This document shows, piece after piece, positions 25,565-33,950 of a stretch of DNA of 64,000 nt. Within the stretch, counting starts at the first letter, position 1. The number at the start of each line of letters is the position of its first letter. Source of the stretch: Selenomonas sp. AB3002. GTDB taxonomy: Bacteria; Bacillota; Negativicutes; Selenomonadales; Selenomonadaceae. The DNA lies in assembly GCF_000702545.1 (NCBI RefSeq), contig NZ_JNIO01000008.1, positions 1,550,001 through 1,614,000 of the forward strand, given 5' to 3'. The notes under the pieces are model-generated. The model had not been told where the DNA came from and did not search any database. It worked only from the letters and a program-made list of their open reading frames with translations. The position numbers and the translations under genes are program-made.

Positions 25565-26689
25565 TTATCCCTCCTTTGCCCTTCTCATTACTTCAGCAAA
25601 GGTTTTTCCCTTAACGCCCAGCAAGTTATATGCCTCCGTATAAGTCAAAGCTCCCGAATTAATCGCTTCGTTCACATACCGACAAAAACCACGCCCTACA
25701 CGATATGGTGCAACATTATAAAAATCTCCTCCACTACCTGTCATAGAGATTCTCTTATGCGTACTCTCATATAATTTAACCAACCTAGCATATTCTTTTT
25801 CATCTATTTTGTTATAAGTCAAAGCTGCCCTAAAAAGGACAAGCTGGCTCACCTTAAAGAATTTCTCTAACTGCTCAAAATCATGAGCATATTTCTGCCA
25901 GCCCTTATCAAACAAATCTTCTGGCACTAATAATTTAGCGGCGATTCTATTACAAAAAGGTTCAGTGCGGTCATCAAGGCCATCTTGACCTAAAAATAAA
26001 TGTACCACCTCATGGAACAAAGTAAATATCCTGGCTGCTATAGCATCTGCACCATTGATAAAAATCACAGGTGCCATTTTATCTGCTAAAGCAAAGCCGC
26101 GAAACTCACTCACACTCAAAGGACGATGGGTATCATTGCCCACTACTCCATTGATAAAAATTACAATTCCTTTACTTTCAAGAATATCAACAAAAAAACG
26201 TAAGGCATTAGCTCTGCTGCTTATCTTAGTACGCCAATTTGTTGGTATTTCCAATACTTTGTTTATATGATTTACAATATCATCATCGGACATATTTCTA
26301 TCTATGCTACCTATAAATGCTACAGGAGCGTAATCTTTATCTTTTTTATAATCAATCAACCATTCCTGACGACTACGAACAATGTTTATAGTATCACGCA
26401 AAGCAGCGCTGTATTCATCACTTGCAATAAAGCCTTGATTTTGGAGAGTACGAAAATCAGATATTTTCCTTATGGGAATATCAGGTTTTTCAGACAGCAT
26501 CAAATAGCCAAAAGGAACATAAGCAAACTTTGCCATGTCCTCCAACTGTTTAACAGTAGGCCGCTCACTTTTTTCCAACCACTTAGTTAGCTTAGGGAAT
26601 TTTTCAGAAAAAGCCTCCAATCCTCTCTGGCTATATTCTATAGCCCACATCAGTACATCAGGATTGATATTTACTCGAGCCACTGTCAT
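25565..26689 (-). CDS. ImmA/IrrE-family metallopeptidase, probable antitoxin partner
   Basis: The 374-residue protein has an N-terminal helical region with the helix-turn-helix-like stretch PTVKQLEDMAKFAYVPFGYL. A central ImmA/IrrE metallopeptidase domain contains the zinc motif HEVVH and a downstream FCNRIAAKLLVP, where the third ligand region lies. This architecture is commonly paired with a DUF4411 PIN gene. Its start overlaps the stop of a 40-residue ORF (ATGA), so the two are translationally coupled. Confidence 0.87.
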   Translation of the reverse strand: MTVARVNINPDVLMWAIEYSQRGLEAFSEKFPKLTKWLEKSERPTVKQLEDMAKFAYVPFGYLMLSEKPDIPIRKISDFRTLQNQGFIASDEYSAALRDTINIVRSRQEWLIDYKKDKDYAPVAFIGSIDRNMSDDDIVNHINKVLEIPTNWRTKISSRANALRFFVDILESKGIVIFINGVVGNDTHRPLSVSEFRGFALADKMAPVIFINGADAIAARIFTLFHEVVHLFLGQDGLDDRTEPFCNRIAAKLLVPEDLFDKGWQKYAHDFEQLEKFFKVSQLVLFRAALTYNKIDEKEYARLVKLYESTHKRISMTGSGGDFYNVAPYRVGRGFCRYVNEAINSGALTYTEAYNLLGVKGKTFAEVMRRAKEG

Positions 26690-26808
26690 GCCCTCACCCC
26701 CTTAATCTTTTGGCCTGCAACATATTCTTTGCTAAAAACTCTATGCGTCCTATCTACAACTACGCTTAACTTCTCTCTTGTCACTAAAAATCCTGCAACT
26801 ATTCCCAT
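26686..26808 (-). CDS. Coupled 40-residue small protein of unknown function
   Basis: A 40-codon frame begins MGIVAGFLVTREKLSV and ends AGQKIKGVRA. Its ATG overlaps the hsdM stop (TGATG) and its stop overlaps the ImmA start (ATGA), so it bridges the two genes with no unused base. I do not recognise a family. The double overlap argues that it is translated, at least to couple ImmA expression to hsdM. A true product or a pure coupling device are both possible. Confidence 0.6.
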   Translation of the reverse strand: MGIVAGFLVTREKLSVVVDRTHRVFSKEYVAGQKIKGVRA

Positions 26809-28274
26809 CAATTCTCAAGTCTTGCTGTTATCTCCCCCAATACCCTGTCAATCTCTGCATTCAATTCTTTGCGGTGCTCCTGGTAGCTCTGTATCAGGTC
26901 GAGCGGATCCAGGATTTCTTCTTCCTCATGGGGGAAGCCACAGAGATCGAGGTTGTAGCCACCTTCCTGGATCTCTTCGGCAGTGTAGCGCTTAGCCTTG
27001 GACCAGCCTTCCACCTCTATCTCCTCCCGATTCTTCCACCAGTCCATAACGGGCTGGAAGTGCTCCAGCTTCATGGGCTTGGTCTTGGAGAAGTGCTTGT
27101 AGCCCTCTGGCATATCCAGACGGTAGAACCAGACTTCCTTGGTAGGTTCGGTGTTATCAAAGAACAGCAGGTTGGTGGTGATGCTGGTGTAGGGAGCAAA
27201 GACGCTGCCGGGCAGCCGGATGATGGTATGCAGGTTGAACTCGCTCATGAGCTTCTTCTTGATAGCAGTCTTGGTGTTGTCGGTGCCAAAGAGGAAGCCA
27301 TCTGGCAACACCACGGCAGCCCGTCCGTTTTTCTTCAAGCGGTACATGATGACGCTCATAAAGAGGTCAGCGGTCTCGGAGTCAGCCAGATCTTCCGGGA
27401 AGTTGTTCTTGATGGCTTCCCCTTCGCTTCCCCCGTAGGGTGGATTCATAAGGATCTTATCGAAGGAATCTTTCTCCGTGTAGTCCAGCACGTTGTAAGC
27501 CAGGCTGTTGTCATGGAAGATTCTTGGCTCGTCAATGTCATGCAGGAGCAGGTTGGTGATGGCCAGCATATAAGGGAACTGCTTCTTCTCTATGCCATAG
27601 ACAGACTGGCTGAAACTCTTCCTGTCCTCAGTAGTCTGTATCTGCGGTTCAAGCTCTTTTAACCAGCTGGTAATGAAGCCACCGGTGCCACAGGCAAAGT
27701 CTGCCATCTTTTCACCCAGCTTCGGCTCTATCATCTTTGCCATGAAGTCCGTCACAGCACGGGGCGTGTAAAACTCGCCAGCATGGCCAGCTGACTGCAG
27801 GTCTTTGAGTATGGTTTCGTAAATATCCCCCAGGGCATGGATTTCCTCATACTGACTCAGCTGGATAGCGTCCAGCTCGTTGGCCATCTGCCGAAGCAGA
27901 ACACCATCCTTCATGTACTGGTTGGTGTCCTCGAAGACAGTCTTCACGATAGACTTCTTGAGGGGCGTTTCAGAGGTTACTTCCAGCTCCTTGAAGGCCT
28001 TGAACATATCGTTTACAAAGTCCAGCAGGTCCTCGCCGGTGAGACCATCTCCCTGTTTTTCCTCATGGGCCCAATTCTGCCAACGGTATTCCTCGGGTAT
28101 GATGGAGACATAATCTTCATCGTCGAGTTCCCATTCTTCTTCCTTAGCACTGTAGACCTTGAGGAAGAGCATCCAGACAATCTGCTCTATGCGCTGAGCA
28201 TCACCGTTAATCCCCGCATCCTGACGCATGATGTCCTGCAGCCTCTTGACGAGGCCTCCTAAATTTCCTGCCAT
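26808..28274 (-). CDS. hsdM: Type I restriction-modification DNA methyltransferase HsdM
   Basis: The 488-residue N6-adenine methylase has an N-terminal HsdM helical domain, the SAM-binding motif ADFACGTGGFITSWL (about residue 195), and the catalytic NPPYGG (about residue 280). It methylates host DNA in complex with HsdS and licenses cleavage with HsdR. It follows hsdR by four bases. Confidence 0.95.
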   Translation of the reverse strand: MAGNLGGLVKRLQDIMRQDAGINGDAQRIEQIVWMLFLKVYSAKEEEWELDDEDYVSIIPEEYRWQNWAHEEKQGDGLTGEDLLDFVNDMFKAFKELEVTSETPLKKSIVKTVFEDTNQYMKDGVLLRQMANELDAIQLSQYEEIHALGDIYETILKDLQSAGHAGEFYTPRAVTDFMAKMIEPKLGEKMADFACGTGGFITSWLKELEPQIQTTEDRKSFSQSVYGIEKKQFPYMLAITNLLLHDIDEPRIFHDNSLAYNVLDYTEKDSFDKILMNPPYGGSEGEAIKNNFPEDLADSETADLFMSVIMYRLKKNGRAAVVLPDGFLFGTDNTKTAIKKKLMSEFNLHTIIRLPGSVFAPYTSITTNLLFFDNTEPTKEVWFYRLDMPEGYKHFSKTKPMKLEHFQPVMDWWKNREEIEVEGWSKAKRYTAEEIQEGGYNLDLCGFPHEEEEILDPLDLIQSYQEHRKELNAEIDRVLGEITARLEN

Positions 28275-28278
28275 TTAC

Positions 28279-30615
28279 TTAACCTGCCTTATCTTCATTC
28301 TTGTATATCTCTTTTGCTAATTCTCTGACGGTCTCTTTATAGCCCTTGTTGCCGCCAAAGAGCTTGGCTATATTGCCCGGTGTGCCAAACTTCTGAAATT
28401 CTGCCAGCTTGAGCACAGTCGTAGTCTCTATTTCCTTGATGCCAAGGTTCATATACTTATCCAGAAGGATTTCCAGCACTTCCCTTGCTGCATCCTTGAA
28501 CCTGTGCAGGAAGTCACGTTTCTTCACGCCTTCGGCTCTTTCCCTGCGGGTGAGGGGCTTCTGGTCGTAGGCTACATGGCAGATGAAGTCATAGTCGTCC
28601 ACTTCATCCATGTTCATGTCATGCTTGAGCTTCTCCAGGCTTATTCCCTGTGAAGCCAACGCCTCGCCAATGGCTTCTTTTTTGTCTGCCTCTGACCAGG
28701 TGCGGATAAACTTCGCCAGGTCGCCATACTGGCCCAGGATATTCGCCTTGGTGTAGTCAATGATGTTTTCCTGCTTCAAAAGCTTTCCACCCGGATCATA
28801 AATCGAGATGGTCTTGTTCACGGTAACTACCTTGCAGCCATCAGGCCGCACAAAGGGTACTATGCGTGGCTCTTTCGGTTCTTCGGGGCCATCCGTGCCT
28901 TGAGGCCCTTCGGGCCCATATGTAGCAGGCGGCTCCTTAACCTGTCCTGGTGTAAATCCTGGTACTCTCTCAATGGGGCCATCCCAGGCTGGATCAGCAA
29001 AGAGACGGGTCACGCCCCGGAAGTCAATGATTGTAAAGTTGGTCTTCCCTGCTTCCTCGCGGATGCGGGTGCCACGGCCCACGATTTGCTTGAAGAGGGT
29101 CATGGAAGCAATGCTCTTGTCAATGGCGATAACCTTGGTCATCTTCGCATCCACGCCAGTAGAGAGCAGTTCCGATGTGGTAGCTATAACAGGGAACCTC
29201 TCCCTGACAGAGATGAAATAGTTCAGCTTGCTCTTGCCATAGACATCGCTGCCGGTGATACGCACCACATAATCAGGGTTCAGGGCCAGCATATCTGCAT
29301 TCTGCCTGGCAAGTTCTGCCCGCATTCTCTCAGCAGCATCTTCACTGGCACAGAAAACAATGGTCTTGGCCATCCTGTCAGTGGCCTTTAAGTATTCGGT
29401 TATCTGGGCAGCCACCTCGCGTATGCGGTCTTCCAGCACGATGTTGTAGTCATAGTCAGTGTTGTTATATATACGGTCAGGAATCTCCTGGCCGTAATAA
29501 TCCAGCTGTCCCTTGATAGGGCGCCAGCCATCACTGACATTCATGCGCGGCTCAATGACTCGGAAGGGAGCCAGGAAGCCATCATTGATGCCCTGGTTGA
29601 GGCTGTAGGTGTAGACCGGATCCCCGAAGTAATTGGTGCTGGATACATACTTCGTCTCCTTGGGCGTAGCGGTCATGCCTATCTGGGTAGCTGTCTGGAA
29701 GTATTCCAGTACCCTGCGCCACTGGCTTTCTTCTTTGGCAGATCCACGGTGGCACTCATCTACAATGATGAGGTCGAAGAACTCCGGCTCAAACAGCTCC
29801 TGAAAATGCGGCACGTCATCATTGCCTACCATCTGCTGATAAAGGGCGAAGTATACCTGATAGGCCGAGATCTGCGCAGGCTTGTCCTTTGAGAAGTCTA
29901 CCTTATGGATGACTTTAGCCAGAGGATTGAAGTCCTGAATGATGGACTGGTCAACAAGGATATTGCGGTCAGCCAGGTAGAGGATTTTCTTCTTCAGATT
30001 GCTCTTGATGAGGCGATAGACTATCTGGAAGGCTGTGAAAGTCTTGCCAGTGCCGGTGGCCATAACCAAAAGGAGACGCTGCTGTCCCCGAGCAATGGCA
30101 TCCAAGGTCCGGTCAATAGCCACCTGCTGATAATATCTGGGAGAGTTCTTGCCTGTATAGAAGGGCTGGTTGATTATCTGAATCTCTTCTGTTGAGAGCT
30201 TGACTTCGCGCTCCAGCCTCTCCCATAGCTCATCCTCAGAAGGAAAGTCAGCAAGAGGCAGACTGCGCTCCTGCCCCGTCAGGAAATCGAACTCTACAAA
30301 CTCATCACCGTTGGAGCTATAGGCAAACTTCACATCCATCATCTGGCAGTATGTCTTGGCCTGCTGCAGACCGAAGGAGGGAAGCTGCTTATTATCCTTA
30401 GCCTCCACGATAGCCAAAGGATAGTAGCCACGGTAGCAGAGCACATAGTCAGCTTTCTTGGGATTCTCACGGACAGCCATGTTGCCCTTAATATTCACCC
30501 TGCCATCAGTGATTTTCTTCTCCATGAAGATATGCTCCACCTTCCACTTGGCCGTGATAGCGGGGGTGATGTAGCGAAGCTTGATATCCTCTTCGGTAAG
30601 ACTTTTCTTGCCCAT
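28279..30615 (-). CDS. hsdR: Type I restriction endonuclease subunit HsdR
   Basis: About 778 residues. An N-terminal PD-(D/E)XK nuclease region is recognised by YPLAIVEAKDN. A helicase core follows, with Walker A MATGTGKTFTA, the DEAD-box-like VDECHRGSAKEE and motif VI near IVGRGTRIREEAGK. The C-terminal helical domain contacts HsdM. I start at the ATG at 30615. It is shorter than EcoR124-type HsdR (about 1,000 residues) and closer to the EcoKI/DEAD-type form. It is the first gene of the operon. Confidence 0.93.
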   Translation of the reverse strand: MGKKSLTEEDIKLRYITPAITAKWKVEHIFMEKKITDGRVNIKGNMAVRENPKKADYVLCYRGYYPLAIVEAKDNKQLPSFGLQQAKTYCQMMDVKFAYSSNGDEFVEFDFLTGQERSLPLADFPSEDELWERLEREVKLSTEEIQIINQPFYTGKNSPRYYQQVAIDRTLDAIARGQQRLLLVMATGTGKTFTAFQIVYRLIKSNLKKKILYLADRNILVDQSIIQDFNPLAKVIHKVDFSKDKPAQISAYQVYFALYQQMVGNDDVPHFQELFEPEFFDLIIVDECHRGSAKEESQWRRVLEYFQTATQIGMTATPKETKYVSSTNYFGDPVYTYSLNQGINDGFLAPFRVIEPRMNVSDGWRPIKGQLDYYGQEIPDRIYNNTDYDYNIVLEDRIREVAAQITEYLKATDRMAKTIVFCASEDAAERMRAELARQNADMLALNPDYVVRITGSDVYGKSKLNYFISVRERFPVIATTSELLSTGVDAKMTKVIAIDKSIASMTLFKQIVGRGTRIREEAGKTNFTIIDFRGVTRLFADPAWDGPIERVPGFTPGQVKEPPATYGPEGPQGTDGPEEPKEPRIVPFVRPDGCKVVTVNKTISIYDPGGKLLKQENIIDYTKANILGQYGDLAKFIRTWSEADKKEAIGEALASQGISLEKLKHDMNMDEVDDYDFICHVAYDQKPLTRRERAEGVKKRDFLHRFKDAAREVLEILLDKYMNLGIKEIETTTVLKLAEFQKFGTPGNIAKLFGGNKGYKETVRELAKEIYKNEDKAG

Positions 30616-30671
30616 GTTCTCACCGTCCTTGTGACTTGGAAACATTTTACTTTTATTTTACCATTAAAGCC

Positions 30672-31003
30672 CTATTTTTTCACGCCTTGTTCCACCTTCA
30701 GCAGCCATTCCTTCCGCAAAAGCCCCCCCATAACCAGTAAGACTGCCATCCTGCCCAATGGCGGGGGAATAATTATACCTATAGGATTATGCTCCACTAC
30801 TACGCCCACTGCCTGGGCGGACATTTTTCTTTCTGCCGCCTTTTGCCAATCTCAGTTGCCATATCCCCATAGCTGGTTGTCCGTCCATAGGGAATGATTA
30901 GGAGCAACTCCCAAACATCCTGTTGGAAAGGCGTGCCCTGGACTGAAATATTTGGCAAAAATTCAGGACTTTGCCTGCAAAATATAAATCCAGCCAATGA
31001 CAG
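30672..31003 (-). pseudogene. Decayed O6-alkylguanine-DNA alkyltransferase (ogt)
   Basis: Translated pieces in three frames reconstruct an Ogt protein. LDLYFAGK is followed, after a frameshift, by [18 protein letters not shown] and [19 protein letters not shown]. Another shift leads to AQAVGVVVEHNPIGIIIP and a final RKEWLLKVEQGVKK. The catalytic PCHR segment is destroyed (the frame reads IIPPPLG). It lies at the right edge of the defence island and abuts the partial moaC. Confidence 0.75.
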
Positions 31004-31028
31004 GTATCAGAAAAAACAGGCAACCAGC

Positions 31029-31367
31029 GGCACTGCCAGGAATGGCGATGTGCTGGGGGTAGCCCGGCTGGCAGGCATTATGGGAGCCAAGAAGACCTCC
31101 GACCTCATCCCCCTCTGCCACCCCCTGCCCCTCACCGCCGTCAGCGTAGACTTCACCCTGCTGCCGGAGGAATGTGCCGTGAAAGCTGCCGCCACCGCCA
31201 AGATCACCGGGCGAACCGGGGTGGAAATGGAAGCCCTCACCGCCGTCAGCACAGCGCTTCTCACCATCTACGATATGTGCAAGGCCCTGGACAAAAGCAT
31301 GGAAATCACAGACATCCATCTGGAAGAAAAAAGCGGCGGCAAAAGCGGCCATTACAAGCGCACATAG
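31029..31367 (+). pseudogene. moaC: Partial second copy of moaC (3' two thirds)
   Basis: The segment repeats the last 339 bases of moaC (20458-20796) with about 20 substitutions by my hand count, roughly 94 percent identity. It encodes [19 protein letters not shown] through to GKSGHYKRT and a stop. It lacks the first 55 or so codons and has no start site of its own. Unlike the intact copy, it is followed by a strong terminator, which suggests this is the original 3' end of the Moco operon, displaced when the island arrived. Confidence 0.88.
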
Positions 31368-31368
31368 C

Positions 31369-31419
31369 AAACGGCAAATCCATGCCTGAAAAATTCCCAA
31401 GCATGGATTTGCCGTTTTT
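31369..31419 (+). terminator. Intrinsic terminator after partial moaC
   Basis: AACGGCAAATCCATGC and GCATGGATTTGCCGTT form a 16-base-pair stem followed by TTT, two bases after the moaC-fragment stop codon. Confidence 0.9.
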
Positions 31420-31444
31420 GGTATAAATCTTGCCTAATAGCTCC

Positions 31445-31488
31445 CCCAGGCAGGAATTCCCCCCGCCTTTAGTGAATATATGATGAGG
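31445..31488 (+). repeat. Copy B of the recurrent upstream element
   Basis: It begins CCCAGGCAGGAATTCCCCCC and continues GTGAATATATGATGAGG. It matches copy A at 10590-10636 and lies about 50 bases before the SPFH gene start. Confidence 0.5.
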
Positions 31489-31535
31489 TATGTAAGACTT
31501 CAATTGCATTCGCATTCAGCAAGGAGGAATACACT

Positions 31536-32807
31536 ATGGGACTTATCAAAGCTGTGACTGGCGCCGCTGGCGGCGTGCTGGCTGATCAATGGAAAGAATT
31601 CTTTTACTGTGACAGCCTGAGCGAGGACATTCTGGCTGCCAAGGGACAGAAACGCACAGGCAAGCGCAGCAGCAACACGGACGGCAGCGACAATGTGATT
31701 TCCAACGGCTCAGTCATCACTGTGAACAGCGGCCAGTGCATGATGATCGTGGAGCAGGGTGAAGTCATAGAAGTCTGCGCCGAGCCTGGCGAGTTCATCT
31801 TCGATTCTGCCACTCAGCCCACCATCTTCGAAGGCAGCCTTGGTGACAGTGCCAAGAAGGTCTTTGACGAATTCCTGAACCGTGTCAAATTCGGCGGGGA
31901 AGCCTCCACGGATCAGCGGGTCTATTACTTCAATACTAAGGAAATCATGGGCAACAAGTACGGCACCCCCACCCCCATTCCCTTCCGGGTGGTGGACAGG
32001 AACGTGGGCCTGGACATTGACATTTCCCTCAGATGTTTCGGCGAGTACAGCTACCAGCTGAAGAATCCCCTGCTGTTCTATAAGAACGTCTGTGGCAATA
32101 TAGAAGGCGTGTATTCCCGTGACAAAATCGACAGCCAGCTGAAATCCGAGCTCATGACAGCCCTGCAGCCTGCCATGGCCAAGATTGCAGCCCTGGACAT
32201 CCGCTACAGCGAACTGCCCGCCCACACCCAGGAGATTGCCGATGCCCTCAATGATGTGCTCAGCAAGAAATGGGGCGAACTGCGGGGCATTGAAATCGTC
32301 TCCTTCGGCGTCAGCAACGTGAGCATCAGCGAAGAAGACCAGCAGATGATCAAGGAGCTCCAGCGCAACGCCGCCTTCCGCAATCCCACCATGGCCGCAG
32401 CCCACATGGTAGGTTCCCAGGCTGCCGCCATGCAGGACGCTGCCAATAACGCAGGCGGCGCCGCCATCGGCTTCATGGGCATGAATATGGCGGCTGGAGC
32501 TGGCGGCGTCAGGGCCGAAGACCTTTACAAAATGGGCAATGCCCAGGCTCCTGCAGCCCCTGCCCAGCCTGCTGCCGGCGGCTGGGCCTGCGCCTGCGGC
32601 CACACAGGCAACACGGGCAAATTCTGCGCTGAGTGCGGCAAGCCCCGCCCCGAAAACACCAGCTGGACCTGCTCCTGCGGTGCTGTGAATACGGGCAAGT
32701 TCTGCGCCGAGTGCGGCAAGCCCAAACCTGCCGGGGACTGGACCTGCTCCTGCGGCACCGTGAACAAGGGCAAATTCTGTTCCAATTGCGGCAGCCCCAG
32801 ACCGTAA
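31536..32807 (+). CDS. SPFH-domain protein with three C-terminal zinc ribbons (YdjI-like)
   Basis: The 423-residue protein has an SPFH/band-7-like domain (about residues 50-270) as in Bacillus YdjI. A Gly/Ala-rich linker follows, then three short zinc-ribbon repeats, each of the form CxCG...GKFCxxCG (for example WTCSCGAVNTGKFCAECG). SPFH proteins scaffold membrane microdomains. It starts a three-gene operon with a zinc-ribbon membrane protein and a TPM-domain protein. In Bacillus ydjFGHI the corresponding genes sit with a PspA-like protein and respond to envelope stress; no pspA is present here. The start follows AAGGAGG. Confidence 0.88.
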   Translation: MGLIKAVTGAAGGVLADQWKEFFYCDSLSEDILAAKGQKRTGKRSSNTDGSDNVISNGSVITVNSGQCMMIVEQGEVIEVCAEPGEFIFDSATQPTIFEGSLGDSAKKVFDEFLNRVKFGGEASTDQRVYYFNTKEIMGNKYGTPTPIPFRVVDRNVGLDIDISLRCFGEYSYQLKNPLLFYKNVCGNIEGVYSRDKIDSQLKSELMTALQPAMAKIAALDIRYSELPAHTQEIADALNDVLSKKWGELRGIEIVSFGVSNVSISEEDQQMIKELQRNAAFRNPTMAAAHMVGSQAAAMQDAANNAGGAAIGFMGMNMAAGAGGVRAEDLYKMGNAQAPAAPAQPAAGGWACACGHTGNTGKFCAECGKPRPENTSWTCSCGAVNTGKFCAECGKPKPAGDWTCSCGTVNKGKFCSNCGSPRP

Positions 32808-32819
32808 GGAGGGGGCTCT

Positions 32820-33938
32820 ATGGCAGAATCTGCGGTAAATTACAAATGCCCTAACTGCAGTGCCCCGCTCTCCTACCAGCCTGGCAAGGAAACAATCACT
32901 TGCGAATACTGCGGCACAGAGTTCCAGACGGAAACCATCGAGGAACTCTACCGTCAGGCAGAGGAAAGAGCCGCTGCCCTGGCCGACCTGGAGGACAAGA
33001 AATGGGAAACCCAACAGGCCGGCAGTGAGTGGAGCGAAGAAGACACTGCCAACCTGCGCAGCCTGGTTTGTTCCTCCTGCGGAGCGGAGATTGTGGCGGA
33101 TATGAACACCATGTCCACCCAGTGCGCCTACTGTGGCAACCCCACCATGGTGCCCCAGAAGTTCTCTGGCACTCTCAGGCCGGATTACATCATACCCTTC
33201 AAGAAAACCAAAGAGGAGGCCCTCGCCTCCCTGAAGGAATTCTACAAAGGCAAGCCTCTCCTGCCCTCGGGCTTTGACAGTGCCAACAAGCTGGAAAAAA
33301 TCCAGCCCATGTACGTGCCCTTCTGGCTCTTTGATGCCAAAGTCGATGCCCACGCCAGCTTCCATGCCACCACGGACAACACTTTCGAGACCAGTGATGA
33401 GATTGTCACTATCACCCGCCACTACGAGTGCAACCGGGCGGGGAAAATGAGCTTTGCAAACATTCCCGTGGACGGCAGCGAGAAGATGGACGATGATTAC
33501 ATGGAGAGCATCGAGCCTTTCGACTACAAGGAAATGGTGCCCTTCACCCAGACCTATATGACTGGCTTCCTGGCAGATAAGTACGATGTGGATGCAGATG
33601 CTTCTGTGCCCAGGGCAGACAAGCGGGTAGAGGAAAGCGCTGTGGGCGTGCTGGCAGACACCGTCACAGGCTATGACTCCGTGAACTGCAATACCTCCTC
33701 CGTCTTCAAGGAGGAAGGCGCTGTGTCTTATGCCATGGCCCCGGTGTGGATACTCACCACGAAATACCAGGATCAGCCCTACACCTTCATGATGAACGGC
33801 CAGACAGGGAAAACCGTGGGCAGCCTGCCCATTGACAAGAAAAAATCCCTGCTCTACAGCCTGCTGGTCTTTGCTCTAACCACGCCCCTGTTCTACTATA
33901 TAGCCAAGTATCTCCTGACAGAAGTGCTGGCAGAATGA
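32820..33938 (+). CDS. Zinc-ribbon, single-pass membrane protein (YdjG-like)
   Basis: The 372-residue protein has two zinc ribbons, CPNCSAPLSYQ...CEYCG near the N-terminus and CSSCGAEIV...CAYCG at about residue 85. A beta-rich central region follows (FWLFDAKVDAHASFHATT), with one C-terminal membrane helix (SLLVFALTTPLFYYIA). This resembles Bacillus YdjG and related TFIIB-zinc-ribbon membrane proteins. It lies 12 bases after the SPFH gene and probably shares a membrane complex with it. Confidence 0.82.
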   Translation: MAESAVNYKCPNCSAPLSYQPGKETITCEYCGTEFQTETIEELYRQAEERAAALADLEDKKWETQQAGSEWSEEDTANLRSLVCSSCGAEIVADMNTMSTQCAYCGNPTMVPQKFSGTLRPDYIIPFKKTKEEALASLKEFYKGKPLLPSGFDSANKLEKIQPMYVPFWLFDAKVDAHASFHATTDNTFETSDEIVTITRHYECNRAGKMSFANIPVDGSEKMDDDYMESIEPFDYKEMVPFTQTYMTGFLADKYDVDADASVPRADKRVEESAVGVLADTVTGYDSVNCNTSSVFKEEGAVSYAMAPVWILTTKYQDQPYTFMMNGQTGKTVGSLPIDKKKSLLYSLLVFALTTPLFYYIAKYLLTEVLAE

Positions 33939-33950
33939 GGAGGCGTGAAG

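Noticed and set aside
31710-33422. Minus-strand open frame of 570 codons across the SPFH and zinc-ribbon genes
   Set aside because: It spans two clear plus-strand genes and an intergenic gap and has no motif; a composition artefact.
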